Positions 17,402 to 26,105 of a DNA stretch of 64,000 nucleotides are shown one piece after another. Under the pieces are notes generated by a model. It had not been told where the DNA came from and did not search any database. It worked only from the letters and a program-made list of their open reading frames with translations. The translations under genes were made by a program, and so were the position numbers. The stretch's first letter is position 1. Every line of letters starts with the position of its first letter. Source of the DNA: Flavobacterium sp. (GTDB taxonomy: Bacteria; Bacteroidota; Bacteroidia; Flavobacteriales; Flavobacteriaceae); NCBI RefSeq assembly GCF_029945805.1, contig NZ_JAQSDH010000052.1, positions 44,770 to 108,769 of the forward strand, written 5' to 3'.

Positions 17402-18312
17402 CAGTGTTTTTTGAATTTGTGAACTATCTTTTTAAAGAACTTAATAACCCAATTACTATTAATGTGTTTCAAATAAAAGAAAAGAAAGATAAAAAATTCA
17501 GAAATTTTCAAACTTCTAAATCTTCGTAATTCTGCTTGATATCTTCTTAAAAGCCGTAATTTTTCTTCATTGTTATAATAATTTAATTTATGATAAACCA
17601 TAAACCTATAAAATTCAATTTCAGATTTGTTTTTTAATCTAACATTATCATTTTTTCCAGAAATATTTGCCTCCGATAATCTAAAATAGACTACACTTTC
17701 ATTGATAGAATATATAAGTTTGTCCTCTGAAAAGTCGAGCCAAGCCCGATCATCACTATTCCACGCTAAAGGATAGTTGTGAAATTTAAATTTTTCGTAT
17801 GCTTTTTTGGAAAAAATATATTCCGAAAGAGAACTTCTCGACGTTTTATTAAATTTTCTGTAGAAAGCAGCTGTTGCCGATTCCCATACCGGATGCATAA
17901 AAATTACATTCTCTTGAATTTCTCTTTCGAAAATTTTTTTGGTTGCAAAACGAATAACATTTGTTTTATATTCAAATGCGGTAAAATGGCTGTAGAAAGA
18001 CGCCACAGCGGTAGTTCCTAAAACATCATCATCTCCTAATATCATGATCCATTCTTCATTCTCACACAGGTCAATACAGCGTTCCCATTGTTTGGCTAAA
18101 GAAATACCGCCTAAGTTTTGTTCAAAATACTGATATGAAAAATCAAATTTGCCTTGAAACTTTTCCAATAATTGTGTTGGATTTTCAGGGCTTGCATCAT
18201 TGCCGATGTACACTTTAAAACGCTTATCCGTTTGATTTGCCAAAGAAGCTAAAGTATCTTCAAAATACGTTACTTTGAAATATGGGATTACAATTGCTAA
18301 CTTGACCATCAT
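17401..18312 (-). CDS. GT2-family glycosyltransferase
   Basis: 303 residues. GT2 signature VIPYFKVTYFEDTLASLANQ at the start, MILGDDDVLG near residue 95 as the divalent-metal site, and AWNSDDRAWLDF near 190 as the second acidic loop. The C-terminus is strongly basic (KFFKKIVHKFKKH), consistent with membrane-surface docking. It overlaps its upstream neighbour by 4 bases and the next gene by one base. Confidence 0.87.
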   Translation of the reverse strand: MMVKLAIVIPYFKVTYFEDTLASLANQTDKRFKVYIGNDASPENPTQLLEKFQGKFDFSYQYFEQNLGGISLAKQWERCIDLCENEEWIMILGDDDVLGTTAVASFYSHFTAFEYKTNVIRFATKKIFEREIQENVIFMHPVWESATAAFYRKFNKTSRSSLSEYIFSKKAYEKFKFHNYPLAWNSDDRAWLDFSEDKLIYSINESVVYFRLSEANISGKNDNVRLKNKSEIEFYRFMVYHKLNYYNNEEKLRLLRRYQAELRRFRSLKISEFFIFLFFYLKHINSNWVIKFFKKIVHKFKKH

Positions 18313-19148
18313 TGCTTCTTATATTTTCCGAAAAGTGTAAATCCAAAAAAAGTTTTAAAGAACAAGTCGCAAACAAATTTTTTACTTTTAAGTATCCTTT
18401 TAAATTCGTCTTTGGTGTTCTCTACATCATCATTTAGTTTTTTGTATGAGCCTAATTGTTTTACATAAAATTCACTGTGTTTGATGCTCATGTACTGTAA
18501 TAATGCTTCTTTTTTGGGCTGATCCAATTGCTTTACCATCGAAACTTCTTTCACTCTGTAATAAAATCCGATAGTTTCCAATTGTTTTACATTTCCACCA
18601 TTTTTAAGCAAAGAGATCCAAAATTCCCAATCTTCCCAGCCATGATTCATTTTTACATCGTAGCCACCAACCGAATTCCAATCCGATTTTTTAAAAACTG
18701 CACTACAAAAGATCATGTTATTTTTGCTTAAATTGGACAAAGAAAAAATAGGTAATTTCCACAATCCGCTTTGACTACCAAATTTTTCTGCTTTACAATA
18801 GACCAGTTTAAGGGAAGCATCTTGTGCAAAAGAATGTAGTGCATCTGCAACATAGTTCTTAGAAATATAATCATCGGCATCAAGAGGCAAAATAAATTCT
18901 CCTGAAGAATGGCTTATTCCAAAATTACGTGCGCTGGACAATCCTCCGTTTTCTTTACTCAAATAGGTAAATCTCGAATCTCTATTTACCCATTTTTGAG
19001 CAACTTCCTCCGTATTATCGAGTGATCCATCGTTTACAATGATGCACTCCCATTCTTGAAAGCTCTGCTCGTAGACCGACTGCAAAGCTTCTCCCAGATA
19101 TTGAGCTTGCATATAACAGGGAACGATGATAGAGATTCTTGGATTCAT
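18309..19148 (-). CDS. GT2-family glycosyltransferase
   Basis: 279 residues from the ATG at 19146-19148 (MNPRISIIVPCYMQAQYLG). A TTG at 19163 would add five residues and overlap the upstream gene; I prefer the ATG. NDGSLDNT near residue 37, LPLDADDYISKNYV near 90 and HGWEDWEFWISL near 168 are the GT2 acceptor/donor acidic motifs. One of four GT2 genes in a row, with short spacers or overlaps. Confidence 0.88.
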   Translation of the reverse strand: MNPRISIIVPCYMQAQYLGEALQSVYEQSFQEWECIIVNDGSLDNTEEVAQKWVNRDSRFTYLSKENGGLSSARNFGISHSSGEFILPLDADDYISKNYVADALHSFAQDASLKLVYCKAEKFGSQSGLWKLPIFSLSNLSKNNMIFCSAVFKKSDWNSVGGYDVKMNHGWEDWEFWISLLKNGGNVKQLETIGFYYRVKEVSMVKQLDQPKKEALLQYMSIKHSEFYVKQLGSYKKLNDDVENTKDEFKRILKSKKFVCDLFFKTFFGFTLFGKYKKQ

Positions 19149-19152
19149 ATTT

Positions 19153-20070
19153 TTAATTAACAAAAAAGTGCAGTTTTAAATCACTTAGGTATTTCCTAAG
19201 AGGGGTTTTAAATTTACAATACTGAAAATTAGTACAAACAATCTTTAATGTTTCAACATACTTTTTTTCTTTTAAAACTAGATTATACCTTGTATTAAAA
19301 TAGTAATTTAATTTTTCTCTTGCCTTACCTTTTATCTTATTTATTCCGAGATAATTATGAATCGAAATAATTTGAAAGATGTGCGTGTTACAGCTATTTA
19401 ACTCACTAAGATTTATCATAACTCCAGAATTTTGAACTCTATAAATCGAATAAATTTCTACAGATCTATACGCTTTTAATCTGCCGTTTTTCATCAAAAT
19501 CACATATAAAAACCAATCCAAAAAAGTAATCTTATTAAAAATTTCTGGAATATGGAATTTCTGGTTACGAAACATAACGGTACAAGTAATCAGATTATTA
19601 TTTGATAAAAAATCTTCTAAGACAAATGTGGAATCAACGTTATCTTTAATTAGTGTTTCTCTACTTAAATCTGAAGACAGTAGAATTGCATTCCCACTGT
19701 GGATTAAATAATCCTCATTTGTTTCCAGAAAGTCAACTTGTTTTTGCAGTTTTAATGGATCTATCCAATAATCATCCCCTTCACAAATGGCTATGTATTT
19801 TCCATTACATTGTTCTAAAGTAAAAATAAAATTGGCGGCAATGCCTAAATTATTTTCTTGATTTATATAATTTATAGTAGAAGCTTTTGGATGGGTTTTT
19901 AAAATTTTTTGGATAACAGCATCTGTTTTGTCGGGAGAACAATCATTAGAAATAATTAATTCTATTTCAAAATCACACTCTTGCATCAAGACACCATTTA
20001 TAGCCTCTTCAATAAAATTTTCATGACCATAAGTAATCATGCAAATGCTGACTTTTAGAGATTCTTTCAT
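19153..20070 (-). CDS. GT2-family glycosyltransferase
   Basis: 305 residues. Opens with VSICMITYGHENFIEEAI; NDCSPDKTDAVI near residue 41; and AICEGDDYWIDPLKLQ near 93, a very typical GT2 metal-binding block. FLDWFLYVILMKNG near residue 185 is the region facing the acceptor. It follows the acetyltransferase gene by 1 base, so the whole set is transcribed together. Confidence 0.9.
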   Translation of the reverse strand: MKESLKVSICMITYGHENFIEEAINGVLMQECDFEIELIISNDCSPDKTDAVIQKILKTHPKASTINYINQENNLGIAANFIFTLEQCNGKYIAICEGDDYWIDPLKLQKQVDFLETNEDYLIHSGNAILLSSDLSRETLIKDNVDSTFVLEDFLSNNNLITCTVMFRNQKFHIPEIFNKITFLDWFLYVILMKNGRLKAYRSVEIYSIYRVQNSGVMINLSELNSCNTHIFQIISIHNYLGINKIKGKAREKLNYYFNTRYNLVLKEKKYVETLKIVCTNFQYCKFKTPLRKYLSDLKLHFFVN

Positions 20071-20071
20071 T

Positions 20072-20719
20072 TTAAAATTCCAGTGGAGCTAATTGTTTAA
20101 TAATTTTGGCAGGAATCCCAAACGCTACACAATTATCTGGAAGATTTTTTGTGACTACAGAACCGGCTCCAACAATTACATTTTTTCCAATTACCACATC
20201 TGGCAATATAGTGGCGTTTGCCCCAATTTGTGTGTAAGAATCAATTTTTACTCTTCCTAAAATGGTTACGCTTGGTGAAATTTCTACAAAATCTCCAATT
20301 ATACAATCGTGCGTAATTATTGAATTATAGTAGACAATACATCCCAAACCTATTTTTACACTATTAGAAAATATAGCTCCTGAAAGAACATTTGATCCTT
20401 GGCCAATCGAAACTTCATACGAACCAACTGTTGCTTGCGGACTTATCGTAGCGCAATATTCACCTCCAATTGCACTAAACTTATCAAATAATTGTTTTCT
20501 TAAAACAGGATTACCGATACCGATAGTGAAGCGAGAATCTACGTCTTTAAAATAAACTTGCGCCTCTTTTAAAGTTGTCACTACTTTAAATTTTTCATAT
20601 AAAAATTTAGGTGCATCAGTAGTTACATCATCGTAAAAAACTACATTTTCAAGTTGGTTTAATTGATGTACTACTTCCAATACCTCTTTGGCAAATCCTT
20701 TGGCTCCAATTATGATCAT
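20072..20719 (-). CDS. NeuD/PglD/VioB-type sugar O/N-acyltransferase
   Basis: 215 residues. The N-terminal Rossmann-like part ([15 protein letters not shown]) is followed by a left-handed beta-helix of hexapeptide repeats. The catalytic histidine is in IITHDCIIGDFVEISP near residue 136 (aligned by eye with His125 of PglD). The end VVTKNLPDNCVAFGIPAKII is the coenzyme-A binding tail. It couples by ATGA to the transaminase gene upstream and so most likely acetylates the 4-amino group that enzyme makes. About two-thirds identical by eye to the copy at 53955-54602. Confidence 0.85.
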   Translation of the reverse strand: MIIIGAKGFAKEVLEVVHQLNQLENVVFYDDVTTDAPKFLYEKFKVVTTLKEAQVYFKDVDSRFTIGIGNPVLRKQLFDKFSAIGGEYCATISPQATVGSYEVSIGQGSNVLSGAIFSNSVKIGLGCIVYYNSIITHDCIIGDFVEISPSVTILGRVKIDSYTQIGANATILPDVVIGKNVIVGAGSVVTKNLPDNCVAFGIPAKIIKQLAPLEF

Positions 20720-21789
20720 TCACAAGAATTTAGCAGTGAAACAATTAGGTTCAATTCATTTTCTTCTAAACCTACATACAATGGCAAACATAAAATTCGA
20801 GAAGCAATACTTTCCGAAATAGGCATTGGGCTTCCATTAACAAATTTTATCCTATTTAAAGAAGGATAGAAATAGCGTCTTGGAAATATTTGGTTGTTAT
20901 TCAATACTTTTTGTACTTCAAGTAGTTTTTCTTCCGAATCAAAAACAACAGGATAATAACTGTAATTCCATTCGGTATTTTCTCTTAATTTAATTGGTTT
21001 GACCAAGCTGAAATCAAGATTATCTGTATAAAAATCAACTACTTTTTTACGTTCGGAAATGATGTGATCCATATAAGGAAAAACGGCTAGACCCATCGCG
21101 CCTTGTAGTTCTGAAACCTTACCGTTAATTCCCAAGCCATGAAAATCAAGCGAACCATTATGTCCAAAATTATGACTATAAAAAAGCTGTTGTAACAAAG
21201 TTTTATCTTTGGAGAACATGGCGCCACCTTCAGCAGTGTGAAATAATTTAGTAGCATGAAAACTACAAGTACTCACATCACCAAAGTCGAAAATAGATTG
21301 TCCGTTGTATTTAACCCCAAAAGCGTGTGCCGCATCATAAATTACTTTAAGTTTATGTTTGACCGCTAAAGCTTCAATAGCTTCAATGTTACAAGGATTC
21401 CCAAAAACGTGTGTTGCTAGAATTGCGGTTGTTTTTTCAGTAATTGCTGCTTCAATTTTAGTTTCGTCTATAGTCAGATACTCTTCATCAATATCTACAA
21501 AAACAGGCGTGCAATTTTCCCACAGTATAGCTGCCGTAGTAGCAACATAACTGAAGGGTGTTGTAATTACTTCACCGTTATTAGCTAGTAATTTAAGGGC
21601 GATTTGTAATGGAATGGTTCCATTATTAGTTATGATTATGTTATCACTATTTAAATAACTTTTAAGCTTTTCCTCAAGTTCAAGAATAAGTTCGCCACGA
21701 TTGGTAAGCCAAGCGTTATCCCAAGCACGCTGCACTTGTAGTTGATATTCTTCAATGGGTGGAAGAAAAGTTTTGGTTACGTTGATCAT
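20716..21789 (-). CDS. DegT/DnrJ/EryC1 sugar aminotransferase (VioA-like)
   Basis: 357 residues. PLP-dependent transaminase with the Schiff-base lysine in [16 protein letters not shown] near residue 182 and the cofactor aspartate in VIYDAAHAFG near 155. The start VTKTFLPPIEEY is typical of VioA-type enzymes that make dTDP-4-amino-4,6-dideoxyglucose. It is paired with an acetyltransferase, so the product is probably a 4-acetamido-4,6-dideoxyhexose. The RmlA/RmlB enzymes that would supply its dTDP-4-keto sugar are not in this window. Confidence 0.85.
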   Translation of the reverse strand: MINVTKTFLPPIEEYQLQVQRAWDNAWLTNRGELILELEEKLKSYLNSDNIIITNNGTIPLQIALKLLANNGEVITTPFSYVATTAAILWENCTPVFVDIDEEYLTIDETKIEAAITEKTTAILATHVFGNPCNIEAIEALAVKHKLKVIYDAAHAFGVKYNGQSIFDFGDVSTCSFHATKLFHTAEGGAMFSKDKTLLQQLFYSHNFGHNGSLDFHGLGINGKVSELQGAMGLAVFPYMDHIISERKKVVDFYTDNLDFSLVKPIKLRENTEWNYSYYPVVFDSEEKLLEVQKVLNNNQIFPRRYFYPSLNRIKFVNGSPMPISESIASRILCLPLYVGLEENELNLIVSLLNSCE

Positions 21790-21791
21790 GA

Positions 21792-23015
21792 TTAATTTAT
21801 ATACTGTTTAAGTAGTTCAATTCGAGGCTTCATTTGAACTTTATTGGAATAGACCTCTTGAAACTTAATTCTACCGTTAATAGCAATTTCAATTATTTTA
21901 TTTGGATTCTCAATTAAAGTAAGCATTACATTTTCTATAGATTTACTATCGCTTTTAATAATTACCAATTGATCGTTATTTACAAATGTAGTGTTTTGAT
22001 GTAATTCATCACTTAGCAAAACCATCACTCCATTTAGCGCTGCCTCAACAACAGTTCCTAAAGGAAAGCCATCAAAAGAGCCGACATCGAGAGCAAATGG
22101 CTTATTAGGTGAAATAATAATATCTATTTTTTGAAATGTTCTGCCTAATTCATCAAAATTTTGATATCCATAAAATGTTATGTTCTCTTTTATTTCTGAA
22201 ACATCAATATCATTTTGGTCGAAGTCTCCAATCACATGAAATTGGACAAAATCGCATTTTTTGCTTAACGCATGCGCTACTTCTATAAAGACATCATACC
22301 CTTTATCAATACCTTTAGGCATATACTTTGCTGCGCAAAAACAGATATCAAGTGTGCTTTTACCTTGGGAATAATATTTTTTAGAGGCTAAATTTTTGAT
22401 TAAAGAATTTTGAGGAACGACGCATCCAAAAATAAATTCAATTTTATCTTGGTTGCAAAAATCATTTTTCAATAAGTAGTCTCTAGTGATTGATTGAGTC
22501 ACAATAACTTTCCGAAACAGTGTAGACGAAAGAACTCTTTTCAATTTAGAATTGGTCAATTCATCATTCATTTGAAAACCTCCGCCTGGATAAAGTGTGA
22601 AAACGAATGGGATGTTATACTTTTCTAACCAATATAAATTTTCATAGATGTTATTAATAAAAATGCAATAAAATAGTTTTGCATTTATATTTATTAATCC
22701 TTTTCTAAAAAGGAGTTTTCTTTTAAAATCCTTATTGGAGTGGACAAATGTTTCAATGTGCTTTTTATTATCAGAAATGGATGATTTTAATACTGAATAT
22801 GATTTTGAGCTAATAATTATTTTTGATTTCTCAAATTCTGTAAGCAGCACGGTAAGCTCTTCCAATCGAAAACCAGAAACAGGATGAGGGAAGATATCAT
22901 CATAAATTATTAAATCATTTTTTTTTAATCCTTTAAAATAATAATAATCTTTCCTTTTTATTATTTTCTGTAAAATAAAAAATGCTCTTTTACACCCTTT
23001 CTCAACATTAAACAT
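21792..23015 (-). CDS. GT-B-type glycosyltransferase (GT4-like)
   Basis: 407 residues. The donor half shows LDICFCAAKYMPKGIDKGYD near residue 210 and FDGFPLGTVVEAALNGVMV near 335, a GT4 donor-site block. The acceptor half is less conserved, with EKYNIPFVFTLYPGGG near 130. It sits between the methyltransferase and the transaminase, 10 and 2 bases apart. Cytoplasmic face of the inner membrane; sugar unknown. Confidence 0.75.
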   Translation of the reverse strand: MFNVEKGCKRAFFILQKIIKRKDYYYFKGLKKNDLIIYDDIFPHPVSGFRLEELTVLLTEFEKSKIIISSKSYSVLKSSISDNKKHIETFVHSNKDFKRKLLFRKGLININAKLFYCIFINNIYENLYWLEKYNIPFVFTLYPGGGFQMNDELTNSKLKRVLSSTLFRKVIVTQSITRDYLLKNDFCNQDKIEFIFGCVVPQNSLIKNLASKKYYSQGKSTLDICFCAAKYMPKGIDKGYDVFIEVAHALSKKCDFVQFHVIGDFDQNDIDVSEIKENITFYGYQNFDELGRTFQKIDIIISPNKPFALDVGSFDGFPLGTVVEAALNGVMVLLSDELHQNTTFVNNDQLVIIKSDSKSIENVMLTLIENPNKIIEIAINGRIKFQEVYSNKVQMKPRIELLKQYIN

Positions 23016-23025
23016 GTGATTCTTT

Positions 23026-23772
23026 TTATGAGTCTTTATTTTTCACTTTTAAAAAAATCAATTTAAGACTATTTAATTCCTCCTCCGTTAATCCTTTTCC
23101 AAAAAGGGCAAAATCATTACTACTATCAATGAATTCATCAATAAAAGTCATTTTATTTTTTAATAGCGAATAGGCAGGTGCCACAGAATCCCACGAAATA
23201 TCATCTAAAACAATAAAACTTTTTTCCGCCAATAATGGAAAATAGTTCTCTATATCTTCCATAACAAACTTGGTATCATGATTCCCATCGATATGCACTA
23301 ATCCGAACTTTGTATTATTATTTTTAAATTCTACTACGGCATCGGATGATTTTTTTCTAACTAATTTACCATTATTTTGGTAATTATTATCCACTATAAT
23401 TTTGGAAACACCTTCAAATAATTTTTGGAAATCCGTTACAGTTATGAAATTATCTAATTCTTTTTGCAAATCGGGTCTGTCATTTTGTACAGCATCCATG
23501 TTACTATATGGATCTATTCCGTAAACAATACCATCTGAAAACATCTTGTGGGCAATTGCTTGAGGAAAAAAGGAACGTCCTCTGTAAACGCCAATATCTG
23601 CTGTCGCCTTTAATTTAAATTCTTTAATCACTAAACTCATTAAAAATGCCTTCTCGTGGCTACATCCACCTCCAAAATCTTGTGGAATTAAAGAATGTAT
23701 TTTTTTAATTGTATCACTTAAAACTTGGTCTTTTGATTTACTTTTTAATAAGTTAAAAATCTTTTGTATCAT
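23026..23772 (-). CDS. class I SAM-dependent methyltransferase (Methyltransf_24-like)
   Basis: 248 residues. SADIGVYRGRSFFPQA-type loop (seen as ADIGVYRGRS near residue 57), then VYGIDPYSNMDAV and LVHIDGNHDTKFVMEDIENY near residue 158, followed by IVLDDISWDSV. The HIDGNH block is typical of Methyltransf_24 and rhamnosyl O-methyltransferases. It sits directly downstream of wzt, where it could methylate the non-reducing end that the Wzt C-terminal region recognises. That link is inference. Confidence 0.8.
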   Translation of the reverse strand: MIQKIFNLLKSKSKDQVLSDTIKKIHSLIPQDFGGGCSHEKAFLMSLVIKEFKLKATADIGVYRGRSFFPQAIAHKMFSDGIVYGIDPYSNMDAVQNDRPDLQKELDNFITVTDFQKLFEGVSKIIVDNNYQNNGKLVRKKSSDAVVEFKNNNTKFGLVHIDGNHDTKFVMEDIENYFPLLAEKSFIVLDDISWDSVAPAYSLLKNKMTFIDEFIDSSNDFALFGKGLTEEELNSLKLIFLKVKNKDS

Positions 23773-23790
23773 TTTATTTAATATTGAGTT

Positions 23791-25071
23791 TTAATATATA
23801 ATTGAATTTTTATTGCCAAAATCGAATTGAAGTGATGGTCTCACATAACCGGCCCACTCACCATAATAATTAATTCCTTCCCTAAAATCGGCCACATCCA
23901 AATTAATAATATTAGTAATGGTTAATAGTGACGTACTGTTACTTACAAAATGTAAATCAATTGAGTATAATTTACTATTTAAAAAATTGGCCGGCAAAAC
24001 TAATTTAGAAACATACTCGCCTTTTTCTGTGAATTTAACTGAAGTTATTTGACTAAATATTATTGCATCATCTACTAACGATTTAAAATTTATGGCTAAA
24101 TTAAAATTATCTATATTTTTAAAAACAGAGAAGTCAATTTTAACTATTAATTCTTCATTAATAGTATAATAAACTTCATTTAAGGTTGATATAATTTCTA
24201 CTGCATTTAATCTAACGACCGCATTACCAAAAGTAGTTGAATTTTTATCAAAACTTTTAGGATTGACATCATCCAATTGATCAATTGAAATATATTTATT
24301 TAGAGAATCCTCTACCCCTCCATCAAAAACTACCTTACCATGTTCTAAAACAATTCCTCTACTGCACAAATTCTTTACAGCACCCATATTATGACTAACA
24401 AATAATACGGTTCGACCTTCTCCTTTACTCACGTCGTTCATCTTACCCAAGCATTTCTTTTGAAATTCGGCATCACCCACAGCCAACACTTCGTCTACTA
24501 TTAAAATCTCGGATTCCAAATGCGCAGCAACAGCAAAAGCTAATCTAACATACATTCCTGATGAGTACCGTTTTACGGGCGTGTCAATATACCGTTCAAC
24601 ACCTGAAAAAGCAACTATTTCATCAAATTTACGAGTAATTTCATGCTTACGCATGCCAAGTATAGCGCCGTTCAAATAAATGTTCTCTCTTCCTGTCATT
24701 TCGGGATGAAAACCAGTACCAACTTCTAATAAAGAGGCTATTCGACCTTTCGTGTAAATTTTTCCCGTTGTGGGCTGAGTTACTTGACTTAAAATTTTTA
24801 ATAAAGTACTTTTTCCTGCTCCATTACGTCCAATTATTCCAACGGAATCTCCCTGATTTATTTCAAAATTTACGTCTTGCAGCGACCAAACGTAATCGCT
24901 TTTGCCCCTACTTGAGCGGTCGTTAGCTTCACCAATTTTTAAAAATGGATCCTCTTTACCTTGAATATTGTGCCACCATCGCTTCAAATCATCTCGAATA
25001 GTTCCTGTTCCTACAAGTCCTAATCGGTATTGTTTTGAAATATTCTCGGCTTTTATTACTACTCTACTCAT
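23791..25071 (-). CDS. wzt: O-antigen/teichoic-type ABC exporter ATP-binding protein with C-terminal Wzt region
   Basis: 426 residues. Walker A GIIGRNGAGKSTLLK near residue 84, ABC signature YSSGMYVRLAFA near 163 and Walker B ILIVDEVLAVGDAEF near 186. From about residue 265 to the end is a beta-rich extra domain ending YYGEWAGYVRPSLQFDF, as in Wzt proteins that bind a modified chain end before export. The partner permease is 28 bases upstream. The domain implies an export checkpoint, probably tied to methylation by neighbouring enzymes. Confidence 0.9.
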   Translation of the reverse strand: MSRVVIKAENISKQYRLGLVGTGTIRDDLKRWWHNIQGKEDPFLKIGEANDRSSRGKSDYVWSLQDVNFEINQGDSVGIIGRNGAGKSTLLKILSQVTQPTTGKIYTKGRIASLLEVGTGFHPEMTGRENIYLNGAILGMRKHEITRKFDEIVAFSGVERYIDTPVKRYSSGMYVRLAFAVAAHLESEILIVDEVLAVGDAEFQKKCLGKMNDVSKGEGRTVLFVSHNMGAVKNLCSRGIVLEHGKVVFDGGVEDSLNKYISIDQLDDVNPKSFDKNSTTFGNAVVRLNAVEIISTLNEVYYTINEELIVKIDFSVFKNIDNFNLAINFKSLVDDAIIFSQITSVKFTEKGEYVSKLVLPANFLNSKLYSIDLHFVSNSTSLLTITNIINLDVADFREGINYYGEWAGYVRPSLQFDFGNKNSIIY

Positions 25072-25099
25072 TTATTTTAAAAATATTCAATTTTCTGTT

Positions 25100-25978
25100 T
25101 TAGACCGTATCCATAAAGTTTTTTTGCACTTTATTAAAAACTAATACTCCAATTGCTACTATTCCAACAGCAAAAAGCGATGGATAAATTAACAAATCCC
25201 AACTAAAATTTCCTACACCTAAATAGGCATACCGCATATAATCAAACAATCCAACTAATGGATTCAAGTTAATTATCCAAGCGTACTTTTCAGGAACGGA
25301 TGAACTAGGATAAATAACCGGCGTGGCATACATAAACAATTGTACGCCGAAAGTTATAAGTTGGTTTAGATCTTTATATTTAGTAGTCATAGAGGATAAA
25401 ATCAGTCCGACTCCCATGGCTATTAGTGCCATTAATAGAATAATATAGGGCGTTAGTAAAATCCAAAGATTAGGTTTTATTTGACCTTGCAAAGCATAAT
25501 ATACCACAAAACAAATAAAAAGTAAATACTGTACGCCAAATTTCATTAAATTAGAAATCACTATAGTTAATGGCATTATTAATCGCGGAAAATATACCTT
25601 ACCAAAAATACTAGCATTAGAATTGAAAACGCCTGAAACCGTAGTTAAGCAACTTGAAAAATAATTCCACAACGTAATTCCCGCCATATAAAACACTACT
25701 TTAGGAGCGCCATCTGTTGAAAGTTGGGCAATATTCCCGAAAATAATCGTAAAAGTGATGGTCGTCAAAATAGGCTGTATAAAAAACCATAATGGACCAA
25801 GTATTGTTTGTTTATAAACAGTTACAAAGTCACGCTTTACAAAAAGCGCAAGTAAATCTCTATAGTGCCATAATTCTTTAATACGTAAATCAAAAAGTGA
25901 ACTTTGTGATTGTATTACTGAATCCCACTCTTGATTTTGATTATCTTTTACTGTTTTAATGATCGTACTATTTAAAAT
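25100..25978 (-). CDS. wzm: O-antigen ABC exporter permease; true start uncertain
   Basis: About 292 residues of ABC-2 type permease with roughly six membrane segments. The usual N-terminal pattern of this family, around WDSVIQSQSSLFDLRIKEL and LFVKRDFVTVYKQTILGPLW, is encoded upstream of the first TTG at 25768 but has no in-frame ATG, GTG, TTG or CTG before a TGA at 25982-25984. I place the start at an ATT (25976-25978), which is provisional. A GTG at 25983-25985 would be in frame if the TTTT run at 25974-25977 were one T shorter. Real gene with high confidence; the start is not. Confidence 0.8.
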   Translation of the reverse strand: MLNSTIIKTVKDNQNQEWDSVIQSQSSLFDLRIKELWHYRDLLALFVKRDFVTVYKQTILGPLWFFIQPILTTITFTIIFGNIAQLSTDGAPKVVFYMAGITLWNYFSSCLTTVSGVFNSNASIFGKVYFPRLIMPLTIVISNLMKFGVQYLLFICFVVYYALQGQIKPNLWILLTPYIILLMALIAMGVGLILSSMTTKYKDLNQLITFGVQLFMYATPVIYPSSSVPEKYAWIINLNPLVGLFDYMRYAYLGVGNFSWDLLIYPSLFAVGIVAIGVLVFNKVQKNFMDTV

Positions 25979-25988
25979 TATTCACCCG

Positions 25989-25996
25989 CAAATATA
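25989..25996 (-). promoter_or_regulatory. candidate -7 element for the wzm operon
   Basis: TATATTTG on the minus strand matches TAnnTTTG. A TTG lies 16 bases upstream (26013-26015), slightly short for the Bacteroidetes spacing. Transcription would begin around 25982-25985, so the leader of wzm would be only a few bases long. Confidence 0.4.
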
Positions 25997-26079
25997 TAAA
26001 TTACATAAGGTGCAAAAAAAGAATTGAATTGATTTATTCAGTAAACTGTTAACATTTAAAAAAAATGTTTTTATTTGTA

Positions 26080-26087
26080 TAGATTTG
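26080..26087 (+). promoter_or_regulatory. candidate -7 element for the cpsB phosphatase gene
   Basis: TAGATTTG on the plus strand matches TAnnTTTG. It overlaps a TTG at 26085 that could otherwise be taken as the start codon, so the start is more likely the TTG at 26106. No clear -33 TTG is visible. It is divergent from the wzm motif about 85 bases away. Confidence 0.4.
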
Positions 26088-26105
26088 TATCTTAAACACT
26101 TTATT

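Noticed and set aside
25100..25768. wzm starting at the TTG at 25768
   Set aside because: It would remove about 70 conserved residues, including the LFVKRDF block.
26085..26105. TTG at 26085 as start of cpsB
   Set aside because: It overlaps the promoter -7 motif, and the family's conserved start fits the TTG at 26106 better.
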